Source of the DNA: Desulfopila aestuarii DSM 18488
Lineage (GTDB): Bacteria > Desulfobacterota > Desulfobulbia > Desulfobulbales > Desulfocapsaceae
DNA length: 64,000 nt
Direction of reading: 5' to 3'
NCBI GenBank assembly: GCA_945863875.1
Contig: CAMBBS010000001.1
Coordinates: 211,993-275,992 of the forward strand
Position 1 is the stretch's first letter. Every line of letters begins with the position of its first letter. Shown piece after piece: positions 35,039 through 43,479 of the stretch. A model generated the notes under the pieces. The model had not been told where the DNA came from. It made no database searches and worked only from the letters and a program-made list of their open reading frames with translations. A program made the translations under genes and the position numbers.

Positions 35039-35547
35039 GGCCTCGAGGGTGAAAACTTCTCTATCAGCATTTTGTTGACGTGGGGGGGCACCAGGTCGCT
35101 GACGTCGCCGCCATTTCTCGCCGCGTCTTTAATGATCGAGGAACTGATATAAATCCAGCGGAAACCGGGCATCAGAAAGACTGATTCGACCTCTCTTTTC
35201 AGTTTCCGGTTCATCAGTGCCAGTTGAAATTCATAATCAAAATCCGATACAGCCCGAATGCCGCGAACTATCGCTTTGGCATTATGCCGATAGGCGTAGT
35301 CGACCAGCAATCCCGAAACAGATCGTACCTGAATGCGTTTTCTGCCGTTAAAGGACTCTTCGATCATCCAGATGCGCTCTTTCAGGGTGAAAACCGGATC
35401 TTTGGCCGAGTTGACGGCCACCGCAACAATAACCTCGTCAAAGAGGTTGAGTGCCCTGTCGATAATATCAACATGACCCATGGTGATCGGGTCAAAGGTT
35501 CCCGGATAGATGGCGATGGATGGTTTACGGGGTTCCTCGATGGTCAT
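35035..35547 (-). CDS. coaD: Phosphopantetheine adenylyltransferase
   Basis: 170 residues. YPGTFDPITMGH contains the TxxH-type nucleotide motif; YISSSIIKDAARNGGDVSDLVP is the C-terminal signature. Fourth step of CoA synthesis. Between rsmD (53 bp upstream) and the Rieske gene, which it overlaps. Confidence 0.94.
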   Translation of the reverse strand: MTIEEPRKPSIAIYPGTFDPITMGHVDIIDRALNLFDEVIVAVAVNSAKDPVFTLKERIWMIEESFNGRKRIQVRSVSGLLVDYAYRHNAKAIVRGIRAVSDFDYEFQLALMNRKLKREVESVFLMPGFRWIYISSSIIKDAARNGGDVSDLVPPHVNKMLIEKFSPSRP

Positions 35548-35600
35548 TGTACTCTCTTTCTGAAAATAATGAGGCTGGCTCTGTCTTGCATCAGGCTATC

Positions 35601-36188
35601 TTATGCGGCAGCCGACGATCTGTAAAAACAAAAGGCCGTCTCGCCATAGACTCGTCTGTCGGTCAGTTCGAGTGTTGAAAGGGAGGACGGCAGTTTCACG
35701 GTATGTTTCTCTTCGACTATTAGTAGGCCATTTTGAGTTAAAAGGCTACTATTGTTTATAAATTCAAGCACGGAAAACGATATGTTCTGCGCATAGGGCG
35801 GATCGGCAAAAATGACATCAAAGCCTCGATGTGTTTCCTGCGGCAGTTTGTTCGCTGGGATACCTTTCGTTAAATCATGCTGCACCACGCGTATGCCGCA
35901 ATCTCCTTTATAGCCGGTGAGGCAGAGAAGAATGTTCTTTTTGATGAGCTGCAGGGCAAGGCGGTTGTTGTCGATAAAGACAATAAACCGGGCATGGCGG
36001 CTAAAGGCTTCAAGTCCTAATGCACCCGTGCCGGCAAAAAGATCAAGCACCGCTGCATCGACGATTCGATTGCCGAGTATATTGAACAGGGCCTCTCTTG
36101 CCCGGTCAGAGGTAGGGCGAATGCTTTTCTCGTGCAGGGGAGGAGTGAATAATTTGCGGCCTCGTGCCGTCCCACCAATAATTCTCAA
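35601..36188 (-). CDS. rsmD: 16S rRNA (guanine966-N2)-methyltransferase
   Basis: 195 residues. MRIIGGTARGRKL start, RPTSDRAREALFNIL, SAM site DLFAGTGALGLEAFSR, catalytic DPPY (VIFADPPYAQ). The rsmD-coaD pair is conserved across bacteria. Confidence 0.93.
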   Translation of the reverse strand: MRIIGGTARGRKLFTPPLHEKSIRPTSDRAREALFNILGNRIVDAAVLDLFAGTGALGLEAFSRHARFIVFIDNNRLALQLIKKNILLCLTGYKGDCGIRVVQHDLTKGIPANKLPQETHRGFDVIFADPPYAQNISFSVLEFINNSSLLTQNGLLIVEEKHTVKLPSSLSTLELTDRRVYGETAFCFYRSSAAA

Positions 36189-36312
36189 AAGTAATCGATA
36201 TGGTATGGATTTTTAGAAAAAACGCATTGAGTTGCCAAGGGATCAGAGCAATACGTCAAATGTGTCAAAGATGAAGGGATTTCCACTCACAATGGGTTGT
36301 GATGGGCAGCGG

Positions 36313-36960
36313 TCATGGGCGGAGACGTCCGAGGAGCGTTTCTCCCCCACGGACCTTGTCACCCACTTTGATGAGCAGTTCGGTTTCGAGGGGCAGGTAG
36401 AGATCCACTCTGGAGCCAAAGCGAATAAGGCCGAACCGGCGGCCTCGCGTTACTTCGTCGCCCGGTTCCAGCCAGCAGACGATTCTTCTGGCAATAAGTC
36501 CGGCAATCTGCACAAAGGCGACTTTCTTGCCTGCTGCGGTGGCGATGACCGCCGCGCAATATTCATTCTCCAGGCCACCTTTCGCGCTGTCCGCTGAATA
36601 GAACTTGCCGGGTTTGTAGACTATTTTCTCGACTTTCCCCGGAAAGGGAATTCTGTTGACATGAACATTGAACACATTCATGAATATGGAAATTTTGACG
36701 GCCGCCATTTCGGTAAATGGATTTGTCTGAACCCTTTCCACCTGTATGACTTTTCCGTCAGCCGGGGAGACGAGAGCCTGGTCGCCTGTCGGCACAAAGC
36801 GTTCCGGATCTCGAAAGAAATAGAGGACAAAAGTGGTGGCCACCAGTGACACTGTTGTCGCGGCCGGCAGATCAAGAAGAGCAAGAACAAAGGTGCAGAA
36901 AGCGGCAAAGGCGATAAAGGGATACCCTTCCTTGGCGACCGGTACTTGAGGTGTGAGCAT
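36313..36960 (-). CDS. psd: Phosphatidylserine decarboxylase proenzyme
   Basis: 215 residues, the short (type II/archaeal) form. The self-cleavage Gly-Ser is in RFGSRVD with Ser183 becoming the pyruvoyl group. Two N-terminal hydrophobic helices (FIAFAAFCTFVLALL, TVSLVATTFVLYFF). Makes phosphatidylethanolamine at the inner membrane. Follows ilvN by 29 bp; its usual partner pssA is not present downstream. Confidence 0.92.
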   Translation of the reverse strand: MLTPQVPVAKEGYPFIAFAAFCTFVLALLDLPAATTVSLVATTFVLYFFRDPERFVPTGDQALVSPADGKVIQVERVQTNPFTEMAAVKISIFMNVFNVHVNRIPFPGKVEKIVYKPGKFYSADSAKGGLENEYCAAVIATAAGKKVAFVQIAGLIARRIVCWLEPGDEVTRGRRFGLIRFGSRVDLYLPLETELLIKVGDKVRGGETLLGRLRP

Positions 36961-36989
36961 GAAAATGTATACCCTTTTTTTGAGATGAA

Positions 36990-37475
36990 TTATTTCGTTT
37001 TGTTTGCCCGGGACATGGCGATGATGCCGGTGCGAACAATTTCCTTGATGCCGATGGGACGCAGGATATCAATGACCGCCTGGATTTTTGAAGCGGAACC
37101 GGTGAGTTCTACAGCATAACTCTTCGCACTTACATCGACAACCTTACCCCGGAAGATATCAATGACCCGGAGGACCTCGGCGCGGGTATGTGCCTCGGCC
37201 TTCATCCGGATCAGTACCATTTCTCTTTCGACATATTCTTTGTCCGTTATGTCAGTCACTTTGATGACATCTATCAATTTATGGAGCTGCTTGGTTATTT
37301 GCTCAATAATCGCATTATCACCTTTGGAGACGACAGTCAGACAGGAAACACCGGGATCGAGAGTTTCTGCGACACAGAGACTTTCGATATTGAATCCGCG
37401 CCCACTGAAAAGACCGGTTACCCGGGAAAGAACTCCCGGTTTATTTTGTAGTAATACAGAAATCGTGTGTTTCAT
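36990..37475 (-). CDS. ilvN: Acetolactate synthase small (regulatory) subunit
   Basis: 161 residues. N-terminal ACT domain: MKHTISVLLQNKPGVLSRVTGLFSGRGFNIESL (read in parts), then the second domain with ELTGSASKIQAVIDILRPIGIKEIVRTG. Mediates valine feedback. 79 bp after ilvB. Confidence 0.95.
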   Translation of the reverse strand: MKHTISVLLQNKPGVLSRVTGLFSGRGFNIESLCVAETLDPGVSCLTVVSKGDNAIIEQITKQLHKLIDVIKVTDITDKEYVEREMVLIRMKAEAHTRAEVLRVIDIFRGKVVDVSAKSYAVELTGSASKIQAVIDILRPIGIKEIVRTGIIAMSRANKTK

Positions 37476-37554
37476 CGAGGGGATCCTGGGTAAGGTAAGT
37501 TCAGTTTTGTACTAATTTTCCATTGACGCGGTCTACGGCTTTGTCTGTGCCGCC

Positions 37555-39255
37555 TTAAACAAGCAGCATTTCCGTATTTCCTTTGCCGGCCGGCACCATC
37601 GGGTAGACGCCTTCTTCCTTTTCAATCTTAAAGTCCATAATGACGAGATTATCAGTCGCTAAGGCTTCTTTGACGACGGGTACCACCTCACTTTTCGTCG
37701 TGGCCCTGAGACCGACGGCACCGTAGGCCCTGGCGAGTTCGACAAAGTCAGGAGTTACATTCATGGTTGTCGAGGCGTAGCGTTTCTCATAGAACAGTTC
37801 CTGCCACTGTCGGACCATGCCAAGGTAACTGTTGTTAAGGATGGCCACTTTGACCGGACATTTATATTGCTTTGCCGTGGCCAGCTCCTGGATGTTCATC
37901 TGGATCGAACCGTCGCCGGCAATATCAATGACTGTCTTGTCCGGAAACGCCATCTGTGCGCCGATGGCGGCAGGGAGGCCAAAGCCCATGGTCCCCAGTC
38001 CACCGGAGGTCACAAAATGGCGGGGGTAATCAAATTGATAAAACTGGGCGGCCCACATCTGATTCTGACCGACTTCGGTGGTGATAATGGCCTTGCCGCC
38101 GGTTAGTTTGTGGAGTATTTCGATGACGTATTGCGGTTTGATGATGTCGTTGTTTTCCTTGTAGCACAGCGGATGTTTTGCCGTCCATTCGCGGATAAGA
38201 GTCAACCACGGTTGATGCCTTTCCGCCTCTTCCTCCAGGCTGACGTTTGCCTTGGTGTTAAACCATTCGTTTATGGCGGCAAGAGCATTTTTGCAATCGG
38301 CAACGATGGGGACATCGACCTTGACATTTTTACTGATGGAGGTGGGGTCGATGTCGATATGGATGATCTCGGCCTTTGAGGCGAATTCGGCAAGTTTGCC
38401 GGTCACTCTGTCATCAAAACGTGCCCCGACGGCTATCAACAGGTCACATTCAGCAACGGCCATGTTCGCGGTATAGGTGCCGTGCATGCCGAGCATCCCC
38501 ATGGAAAGCTCGCTGGTACCGGCAAAAGCACCAAGGCCCATCAAGGTCATGGTTACCGGTATATTGAGCTTTACCGCCAGCTCGGTCAGTTCGCTGGAGG
38601 CATTGGATAAAATGACGCCCCCGCCGACGTAGAGTATCGGTTTTTTCGCTTTTATTATTTTTTTACACGCCTTTTCAATCTGCACGGGATGGGGCTTGTA
38701 GGTCGGTTGGTAGCTCAACATATTAATGACAGGCCGGTCCGGAAACGTGAGCAGGCCACCGAGGATATCTTTCGGGAGATCCACCAGAACCGGACCGGGA
38801 CGACCGGAGCGGGCGATATGGAAGGCCTCCCGTATGGTCGGCACCAGATCTTCCGGTTTGGCGACCAGATAATTGTGTTTGGTGCACGGTCGGGTAATGC
38901 CGACAATATCAACTTCCTGAAAGGCGTCGTTGCCGATGAGGGCGCGAGGAACCTGGCCGGTTAACACCACAAGGGGCACGGAATCCATATAGGCGGTGGC
39001 GATTCCGGTGACGCCATTTGTCGCTCCCGGGCCGGAGGTGAGCAATGCCACACCGACTTCGCCTGTCACCCTGGCTAATCCATCAGCAGCGTGCACCGCC
39101 CCCTGTTCGTGTCTTACCAGAACATTGGTGATCTTCGACTCCAGCAACGCGTCATAGAGGTCGATGACCGCACCTCCTGGATAGCCAAAAATGATTTTCA
39201 CGCCCTCTTCCTCAAGACATTTCACGACTGCCTGGGATCCGGTTATTTTCCCCAT
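37555..39255 (-). CDS. ilvB: Acetolactate synthase large subunit
   Basis: 566 residues from ATG 39255 (a TTG at 39258 is closer to the AAGGA site). GYPGGAVIDLYDAL, the ThDP-activating Glu in RHEQGAVHAADG, and the ThDP/Mg motif GDGSIQMNIQELATAK are intact. First common step of branched-chain amino acid synthesis. Heads the ilvB-ilvN-psd operon, divergent from the leuA attenuator. Confidence 0.95.
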   Translation of the reverse strand: MGKITGSQAVVKCLEEEGVKIIFGYPGGAVIDLYDALLESKITNVLVRHEQGAVHAADGLARVTGEVGVALLTSGPGATNGVTGIATAYMDSVPLVVLTGQVPRALIGNDAFQEVDIVGITRPCTKHNYLVAKPEDLVPTIREAFHIARSGRPGPVLVDLPKDILGGLLTFPDRPVINMLSYQPTYKPHPVQIEKACKKIIKAKKPILYVGGGVILSNASSELTELAVKLNIPVTMTLMGLGAFAGTSELSMGMLGMHGTYTANMAVAECDLLIAVGARFDDRVTGKLAEFASKAEIIHIDIDPTSISKNVKVDVPIVADCKNALAAINEWFNTKANVSLEEEAERHQPWLTLIREWTAKHPLCYKENNDIIKPQYVIEILHKLTGGKAIITTEVGQNQMWAAQFYQFDYPRHFVTSGGLGTMGFGLPAAIGAQMAFPDKTVIDIAGDGSIQMNIQELATAKQYKCPVKVAILNNSYLGMVRQWQELFYEKRYASTTMNVTPDFVELARAYGAVGLRATTKSEVVPVVKEALATDNLVIMDFKIEKEEGVYPMVPAGKGNTEMLLV

Positions 39256-39447
39256 CAATGTATTTCCTTATAATGATTGAAAAACTTTCATCGGCATTGA
39301 AGAAGATATTGAAAAACCGATGAATTTAAAACGAACAGAAAATATATCTGTCAACACAGGATCTGTCAACCGGCAAAGGGTGCTGTGGAGGCGGGTGGCG
39401 AAAATTATAAAAGATCGCTGTGTTTTAGGTTTTTAAAGAAAACCTGC
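39256..39447. other. ilvB promoter side of the ilvB/leuA intergenic region
   Basis: Together with the leuA leader this is a 445-bp gap. On the minus strand it contains an inverted repeat TTCATCGG/CCGATGAA (39287-39294 with 39317-39324, 22-base loop) followed by AGTTTTTC. That could be a weak hairpin terminator in the ilvB leader, but no leader peptide rich in Ile/Val/Leu was found in front of it. Confidence 0.3.
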
Positions 39448-39477
39448 TTGACAACATCTGCCCATGATGTGTAGTTT
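39448..39477 (+). promoter_or_regulatory. Promoter of the leuA leader
   Basis: Perfect -35 TTGACA at 39448-39453; -10 candidate TAGTTT at 39472-39477 with an 18-bp spacer. Transcription would begin near 39484, about 37 bases before the leader peptide. Confidence 0.55.
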
Positions 39478-39520
39478 AGTAATGCAACGGCAGCCTACAA
39501 AAAATTTAAAAATAATACCT

Positions 39521-39601
39521 ATGAATTTTGTCAACTCGCTACTCTCTCTTCTACTAGGTTCTCTGCTACCCGATTCCGTGGCTGAGGGGGAGGAGTTGTA
39601 G
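39521..39601 (+). CDS. leuL: leu operon leader peptide (leucine attenuator)
   Basis: 26-residue ORF starting MNFVNS and running into LLSLLLGSLL, so codons 7-16 hold seven leucines; four of them are CTA. It ends EGEEL and stops at 39601. No Shine-Dalgarno sequence is clear. A terminator hairpin follows 28 bp after the stop, then leuA. Ribosome stalling at these Leu codons under leucine shortage would decide between terminator and antiterminator, as in classical leu operon attenuation. The codon run and placement make coincidence unlikely. Confidence 0.8.
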   Translation: MNFVNSLLSLLLGSLLPDSVAEGEEL

Positions 39602-39638
39602 TCTGCTGTAAAATACTCAAGAAACCCTCAAAGGCCAC
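39578..39638 (+). promoter_or_regulatory. Antiterminator pairing in the leuA leader
   Basis: GTGGC (39578-39582) and GAGGG (39584-39588), near the end of the leader ORF, are complementary to GCCAC (39634-39638) and CCCTC (39625-39629). The GCCAC lies in the left arm of the terminator, so this pairing and the terminator exclude each other. Confidence 0.55.
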
Positions 39639-39666
39639 GGTTGAAAAACCGTGGCCTTTTTTTTTT
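39630..39666 (+). terminator. Attenuator terminator before leuA
   Basis: Perfect 13-bp stem AAAGGCCACGGTT / AACCGTGGCCTTT with a GAAA tetraloop and ten consecutive T. It lies 35 bp upstream of leuA, so it would block leuA unless an antiterminator forms. Confidence 0.88.
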
Positions 39667-39700
39667 GAACTTATCGGACAGAACGTATTGAGGAGAACAT

Positions 39701-41431
39701 ATGAATCCGGAATTAGTAAAAAAATACCGCCCTTATCCACCGATCAATTTACCGAACCGCACGTGGCCCGAGAAGAAGATAGACAAGGCGCCGATCTGGT
39801 GCAGCGTTGATCTGCGAGACGGTAACCAGGCCTTGATCCAGCCGATGAGTCTGAAAAAGAAACTGGAGATGTTTGCCCTCCTTACTCAACTGGGATTTAA
39901 AGAGATCGAAGTAGGATTTCCCTCCGCGTCGCAGGTAGAGTTTGATTTTACCCGGCTGCTTATTGAGGAAAATCTTATCCCGGAAGGGGTGTTGATTCAA
40001 GTGCTCACTCCGGCAAGGGGCGAATTGATCAAAAAAACCTTTGCCTCAGTCAAGGGTGCCAGAGAAGCTGTTGTTCATCTGTACAATTCCACGTCGACGC
40101 TGCAGCGAAGAACAGTCTTTAAAATGAGCCGGCAAGAGATAATCGGTCTCGCCGTGCATGGTGCTGCGCTGCTGAAGGAGGAAGAAAAGAAATATCCGGA
40201 AACTGTTTTCAGGTATGAATATTCCCCCGAGAGCTTCACCGGAACCGAGCTGACCTTTGCCCTGGAAATCTGTGAAGCGGTGATGAACGTTCTCCAGCCG
40301 ACCCCGGAAAATAAGGTGATTATTAATCTGCCGGCAACAGTCGAGCTGTCAACACCGAATATATATGCCGATCAGATCGAATGGTTCTGCCGCAATATGG
40401 CCAACAGAGATTCGGCGATCATCAGTCTGCACACGCATAATGACCGTGGCTGCGCGGTGGCCGCGACCGAACTGGCATTGATGGCCGGCGGCGAGCGGGT
40501 CGAAGGAACGCTGTTTGGCAACGGGGAACGGACGGGGAATGTGGATATCCTGACGCTGGCGTTAAACATGTTCACCCAGGGCGTCGACCCGGGACTGGAC
40601 ATCAGCGATATTAATAACCTGATTGATGTCTATGAACGGATCTGTCGCCTGCCGGTCCATCCGCGTCACCCCTATGCCGGGGAACTCGTCTATACGGCAT
40701 TTTCCGGTTCGCATCAGGATGCGATAAACAAAGGAATGCACGAATATGAGACGACCCGGTCGGGCGAATGGGCAGTGCCCTATCTGCCGATAGATCCGTC
40801 GGATGTCGGCCGGACATACGAATCCATTATTCGTATCAACAGCCAGTCAGGCAAAGGCGGCATAGCCTATGTGCTGGAAAAAGATTATGGTTTCAAACTG
40901 CCGAAAGACATGCAGCCGGAATTCGGCAAGATTATTCAGGCCGTTACCGACCGAGAGGGAAGAGAGCTGCTGCACAGCGAAATCCTCGAAACTTTCGAGA
41001 ACGAGTACCTCTCTTTATTCCAGCCCTATGAGCTTGAAACGTTCAATGTTGTTAAAAGGCATATCAGCAAGGGAGAAAAAAGGTCACAGGCGGACGTCGA
41101 GTCAACGTTGCTGGTGCATGGCCGGGAAATGACCGTTTCGGCCTCGGGTAATGGACCACTGGACGCTTTTTGCTCGGCCTTGAAGCAAGAAATCACCGGA
41201 GATTTTACGCTTACCAGCTATCACGAGCATGCTTTGAATGGTGGTTCGAGTGCGAAGGCGGCAGCGTACATTGCCATTGAAGCGCCAAATGGCGCGGTCA
41301 GCTGGGGGACGGGAGTGGATACGGATATCATAATCGCCTCGATAAAGGCCGTCCTGAGCAGTCTGAACCGACTGGAAAAATACGCGCAGAACTCGAAAGG
41401 AGCCGAGATGGCTGCGGTCGCTGTGAAATGA
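39701..41431 (+). CDS. leuA: 2-isopropylmalate synthase
   Basis: 576 residues, the long LeuA2-type form. CSVDLRDGNQALIQPM (catalytic start of the TIM barrel), HTHNDRGCAVAATELALMAGG (metal ligands), EGTLFGNGERTGNVD, and the LeuA allosteric C-terminal domain (about 440-560, with GNGPLDAF and GGSSAKAAAYIAIEA). Start has GAGGAG upstream. First committed step of leucine synthesis. Controlled by the attenuator directly upstream. Confidence 0.95.
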   Translation: MNPELVKKYRPYPPINLPNRTWPEKKIDKAPIWCSVDLRDGNQALIQPMSLKKKLEMFALLTQLGFKEIEVGFPSASQVEFDFTRLLIEENLIPEGVLIQVLTPARGELIKKTFASVKGAREAVVHLYNSTSTLQRRTVFKMSRQEIIGLAVHGAALLKEEEKKYPETVFRYEYSPESFTGTELTFALEICEAVMNVLQPTPENKVIINLPATVELSTPNIYADQIEWFCRNMANRDSAIISLHTHNDRGCAVAATELALMAGGERVEGTLFGNGERTGNVDILTLALNMFTQGVDPGLDISDINNLIDVYERICRLPVHPRHPYAGELVYTAFSGSHQDAINKGMHEYETTRSGEWAVPYLPIDPSDVGRTYESIIRINSQSGKGGIAYVLEKDYGFKLPKDMQPEFGKIIQAVTDREGRELLHSEILETFENEYLSLFQPYELETFNVVKRHISKGEKRSQADVESTLLVHGREMTVSASGNGPLDAFCSALKQEITGDFTLTSYHEHALNGGSSAKAAAYIAIEAPNGAVSWGTGVDTDIIIASIKAVLSSLNRLEKYAQNSKGAEMAAVAVK

Positions 41432-41481
41432 TCTCTGACCTGAAGGGGGTGGTCGCTTCCCCTTGTCAGGAGGACACCCGT

Positions 41482-41730
41482 TCACTGTTTGTGACTGGCG
41501 ATGAAATCGGCAATGGTGCTTCTGCTGAGAAACAGTGCAGATAAAATGTGGCTGTCGATTTTCAGGGCCGGTATCATCCTGATGCCAGCATTCCAGCTTT
41601 GCCACGGAGCCGAAAAGATATCTACTTCCTCCACCTGTATTTCCGGATCAGCGGCGCTTATGTCGCGTAGATATTTCCCGGCTAAACGGCAGCGTGGACA
41701 CAGTGTTGATTTGTAGAGAGTTATGAACAT
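41482..41730 (-). CDS. Thioredoxin/glutaredoxin-like small protein
   Basis: 82 residues from ATG 41730. FITLYKSTLCPRCRLAGKYL has a CPRC active-site motif right after the first strand, and GIRMIPALKID contains the cis-Pro region of the thioredoxin fold. Reduces disulfides or handles a small-molecule thiol in the cytoplasm. Short, no signal peptide. Convergent with leuA, 50 bp apart. Confidence 0.7.
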   Translation of the reverse strand: MFITLYKSTLCPRCRLAGKYLRDISAADPEIQVEEVDIFSAPWQSWNAGIRMIPALKIDSHILSALFLSRSTIADFIASHKQ

Positions 41731-42078
41731 TATCTGGTCAATATGGCGGAACAATGCGAGACGGCAACAGGCGTCTGTCTTTGATGAAAAAAAGTCTCAA
41801 TCCCGGAGCACGGGAAATAAACCGGGATTCTTTTCAAGACGCCAACACAAAGTGCCGACTATAGTTAACCTTGATTTTTTTCACAACAAAAGACTGCGCA
41901 AACTGTATCTTGCCGGCCATGAAAAAACGGCATTGACCCTTATGTGGCGTTTTTTCACTTTTCTTGGCCATTTTTTACAATTTGGTATGCTATACTGCCA
42001 GCAGGGCAGATTGTTTTACTGGGTGAGGAAGAGGGGAATAAATTGTAAAGGGCCGGCACTGTCGGTAAGGGTAGCACT
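41731..42078. other. Intergenic region upstream of the second CBS gene
   Basis: 348 bp. A 125-codon plus-strand frame crosses it but has no family features and no ribosome site, and it overlaps the glutaredoxin-like start. Likely promoter region for the CBS gene; nothing else recognised. Confidence 0.4.
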
Positions 42079-42720
42079 ATGTATATCTCAGAATATATGA
42101 CGTCCGGGCCGATGACCATATCTTCCGCTGTTTTACTTCCTGAGGCCAGGCGGATGCTCAATGAATATAATATCCGCCATCTGCCGGTGGTCGACGGGGA
42201 AAACAGGCTTGTCGGTATTGTTACCGACAGGGACCTGCGCTCGGCATATCCGTCCTCCGTTACCTCAAGAGCCGAAAAACTGCTCGCTTTTGAACAGGTA
42301 GAAAAAACCACGGTTGCCGATATGATGACCACCTCGTGTTCTACCCTTGGTCCGGAGGCGACTCTTGACGATGCACTGGCAATCTTTGACAGAGATAAGG
42401 TCGGCGGGATTCCGATTGTCAGTGAAGACAATGTCGTGCTCGGTATTTTCTCGCTCCTTGACCTCACCGCAGCCTATCGGAAGATGTTCGGGGGAGCTGA
42501 GGAAGGTTCGATATTCATCGGCGTTAAAGATGATGACCGTGAGAACATCCTGAGTGAAATTGTCCTGTTACTTGAACAAAACGGCATTCTGCTCACCCGG
42601 TTGATTCGGCTGGTTGAAAAAAATCAAGTGACAAAAATATTTATGCGGGTGCACAGCCAAAAACCGGTGGAAGTGTATAAACTTCTCCGGTCAAAAGGCT
42701 TTATCTTTCTGGAACCGTAG
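42079..42720 (+). CDS. CBS-domain pair protein with C-terminal ACT-like domain (paralogue)
   Basis: 213 residues. Same architecture as the protein at 5639-6319: CBS 1 (RHLPVVDGENRLVGIVTDRDLRS), CBS 2 (VGGIPIVSEDNVVLGIFSLLDL), and ACT-like tail (FIGVKDDDRENILSEIVLLLEQNG). Probably a nucleotide-sensing regulator. The cysteine-cluster gene starts 49 bp after its stop. Confidence 0.82.
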   Translation: MYISEYMTSGPMTISSAVLLPEARRMLNEYNIRHLPVVDGENRLVGIVTDRDLRSAYPSSVTSRAEKLLAFEQVEKTTVADMMTTSCSTLGPEATLDDALAIFDRDKVGGIPIVSEDNVVLGIFSLLDLTAAYRKMFGGAEEGSIFIGVKDDDRENILSEIVLLLEQNGILLTRLIRLVEKNQVTKIFMRVHSQKPVEVYKLLRSKGFIFLEP

Positions 42721-42769
42721 GTGGTTGAGAAGAGATTGCCGGCTCGAGAGTACACCGCCGAGGACATCC

Positions 42770-43426
42770 ATGACAACTGAACAGACAGCGTGCCAAAAAT
42801 GCGGCAACTGCTGCAAACAGGGCGGGCCCGCTTTACATGGCCAGGATCTTGCACGTATCAAAAGCGGCAAAATTCCAGTGAGCAGCCTGATTACCATCAG
42901 GAAAGGGGAATTGGCCTCTAACCCTTTGACGGGAAAAATTCAGCCGGTTGCCGTCGAACTGGTGAAAATTACCGGCACCGGACGGCAATGGGCTTGCTGC
43001 TGCTATGACGCAGAGTCGGGCTGTACCGTATATGCAGACCGGCCCTATGCCTGCCGGCTGCTCAAATGCTGGGATACCCGGGAAATTCTGGCTGTGGTCG
43101 AAAAATATACCCTAAGCCGCTTTGATATCCTTGAGAAAGGGGATCCCCTCGTTGCGGTGATAAAGGACCATGAACGTATCTGTCCCTGTGATGATTTAGG
43201 CTTTGTGCAGAGCAACTCTGGCCTGCTGTCGGAGGAACAAAAAAATGAGCTGGAAAAAAGGGTGCGCGCTGATCTGCGCTTTCGGAACAGGGCCATTGCC
43301 GATTTTCAGTTGAACGTCAGGGCAGAGCTTTTCTATTTTGGCCGGCCGCTCTTTCAGTTGCTGCAGCAGGTAGGTGCCCGAATATTCGAGACGCCGGCTG
43401 GAATTCACCTGGGCTGGGATAAATAA
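42770..43426 (+). CDS. YkgJ-family cysteine cluster protein
   Basis: 218 residues from ATG 42770; the earlier in-frame codons add an unlikely tail. Cysteine cluster CQKCGNCCKQGGP at the N-terminus, then WACCCYDAESGCTVYADRPYACRLLKC, the pattern of YkgJ/Fe-S or zinc-binding proteins. Biochemical role of the family is not established. Confidence 0.78.
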   Translation: MTTEQTACQKCGNCCKQGGPALHGQDLARIKSGKIPVSSLITIRKGELASNPLTGKIQPVAVELVKITGTGRQWACCCYDAESGCTVYADRPYACRLLKCWDTREILAVVEKYTLSRFDILEKGDPLVAVIKDHERICPCDDLGFVQSNSGLLSEEQKNELEKRVRADLRFRNRAIADFQLNVRAELFYFGRPLFQLLQQVGARIFETPAGIHLGWDK

Positions 43427-43430
43427 TGTT

Positions 43431-43457
43431 TTCCGGCCGGGAATCCCCCGGCCGGAA
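43431..43457. terminator. GC-rich hairpin between convergent genes
   Basis: Perfect 11-bp arms TTCCGGCCGGG / CCCGGCCGGAA with a 5-base loop, sitting between two convergent genes. No long T-run directly follows either way. Confidence 0.5.
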
Positions 43458-43479
43458 GGCGCTGCAAACCTGTTCCTTT

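Noticed and set aside
36232..36597. 121-codon plus-strand frame in psd
   Set aside because: Antisense to psd, which has the GS cleavage motif.
39484..39700. T-box or leucine riboswitch instead of a peptide attenuator
   Set aside because: No T-box core or AGGGUGGNACCGCG-like motif; the Leu-codon run explains the terminator better.
41723..42100. 125-codon plus-strand frame before the second CBS gene
   Set aside because: No ribosome site, no family features, overlaps the glutaredoxin-like start and the CBS gene start.
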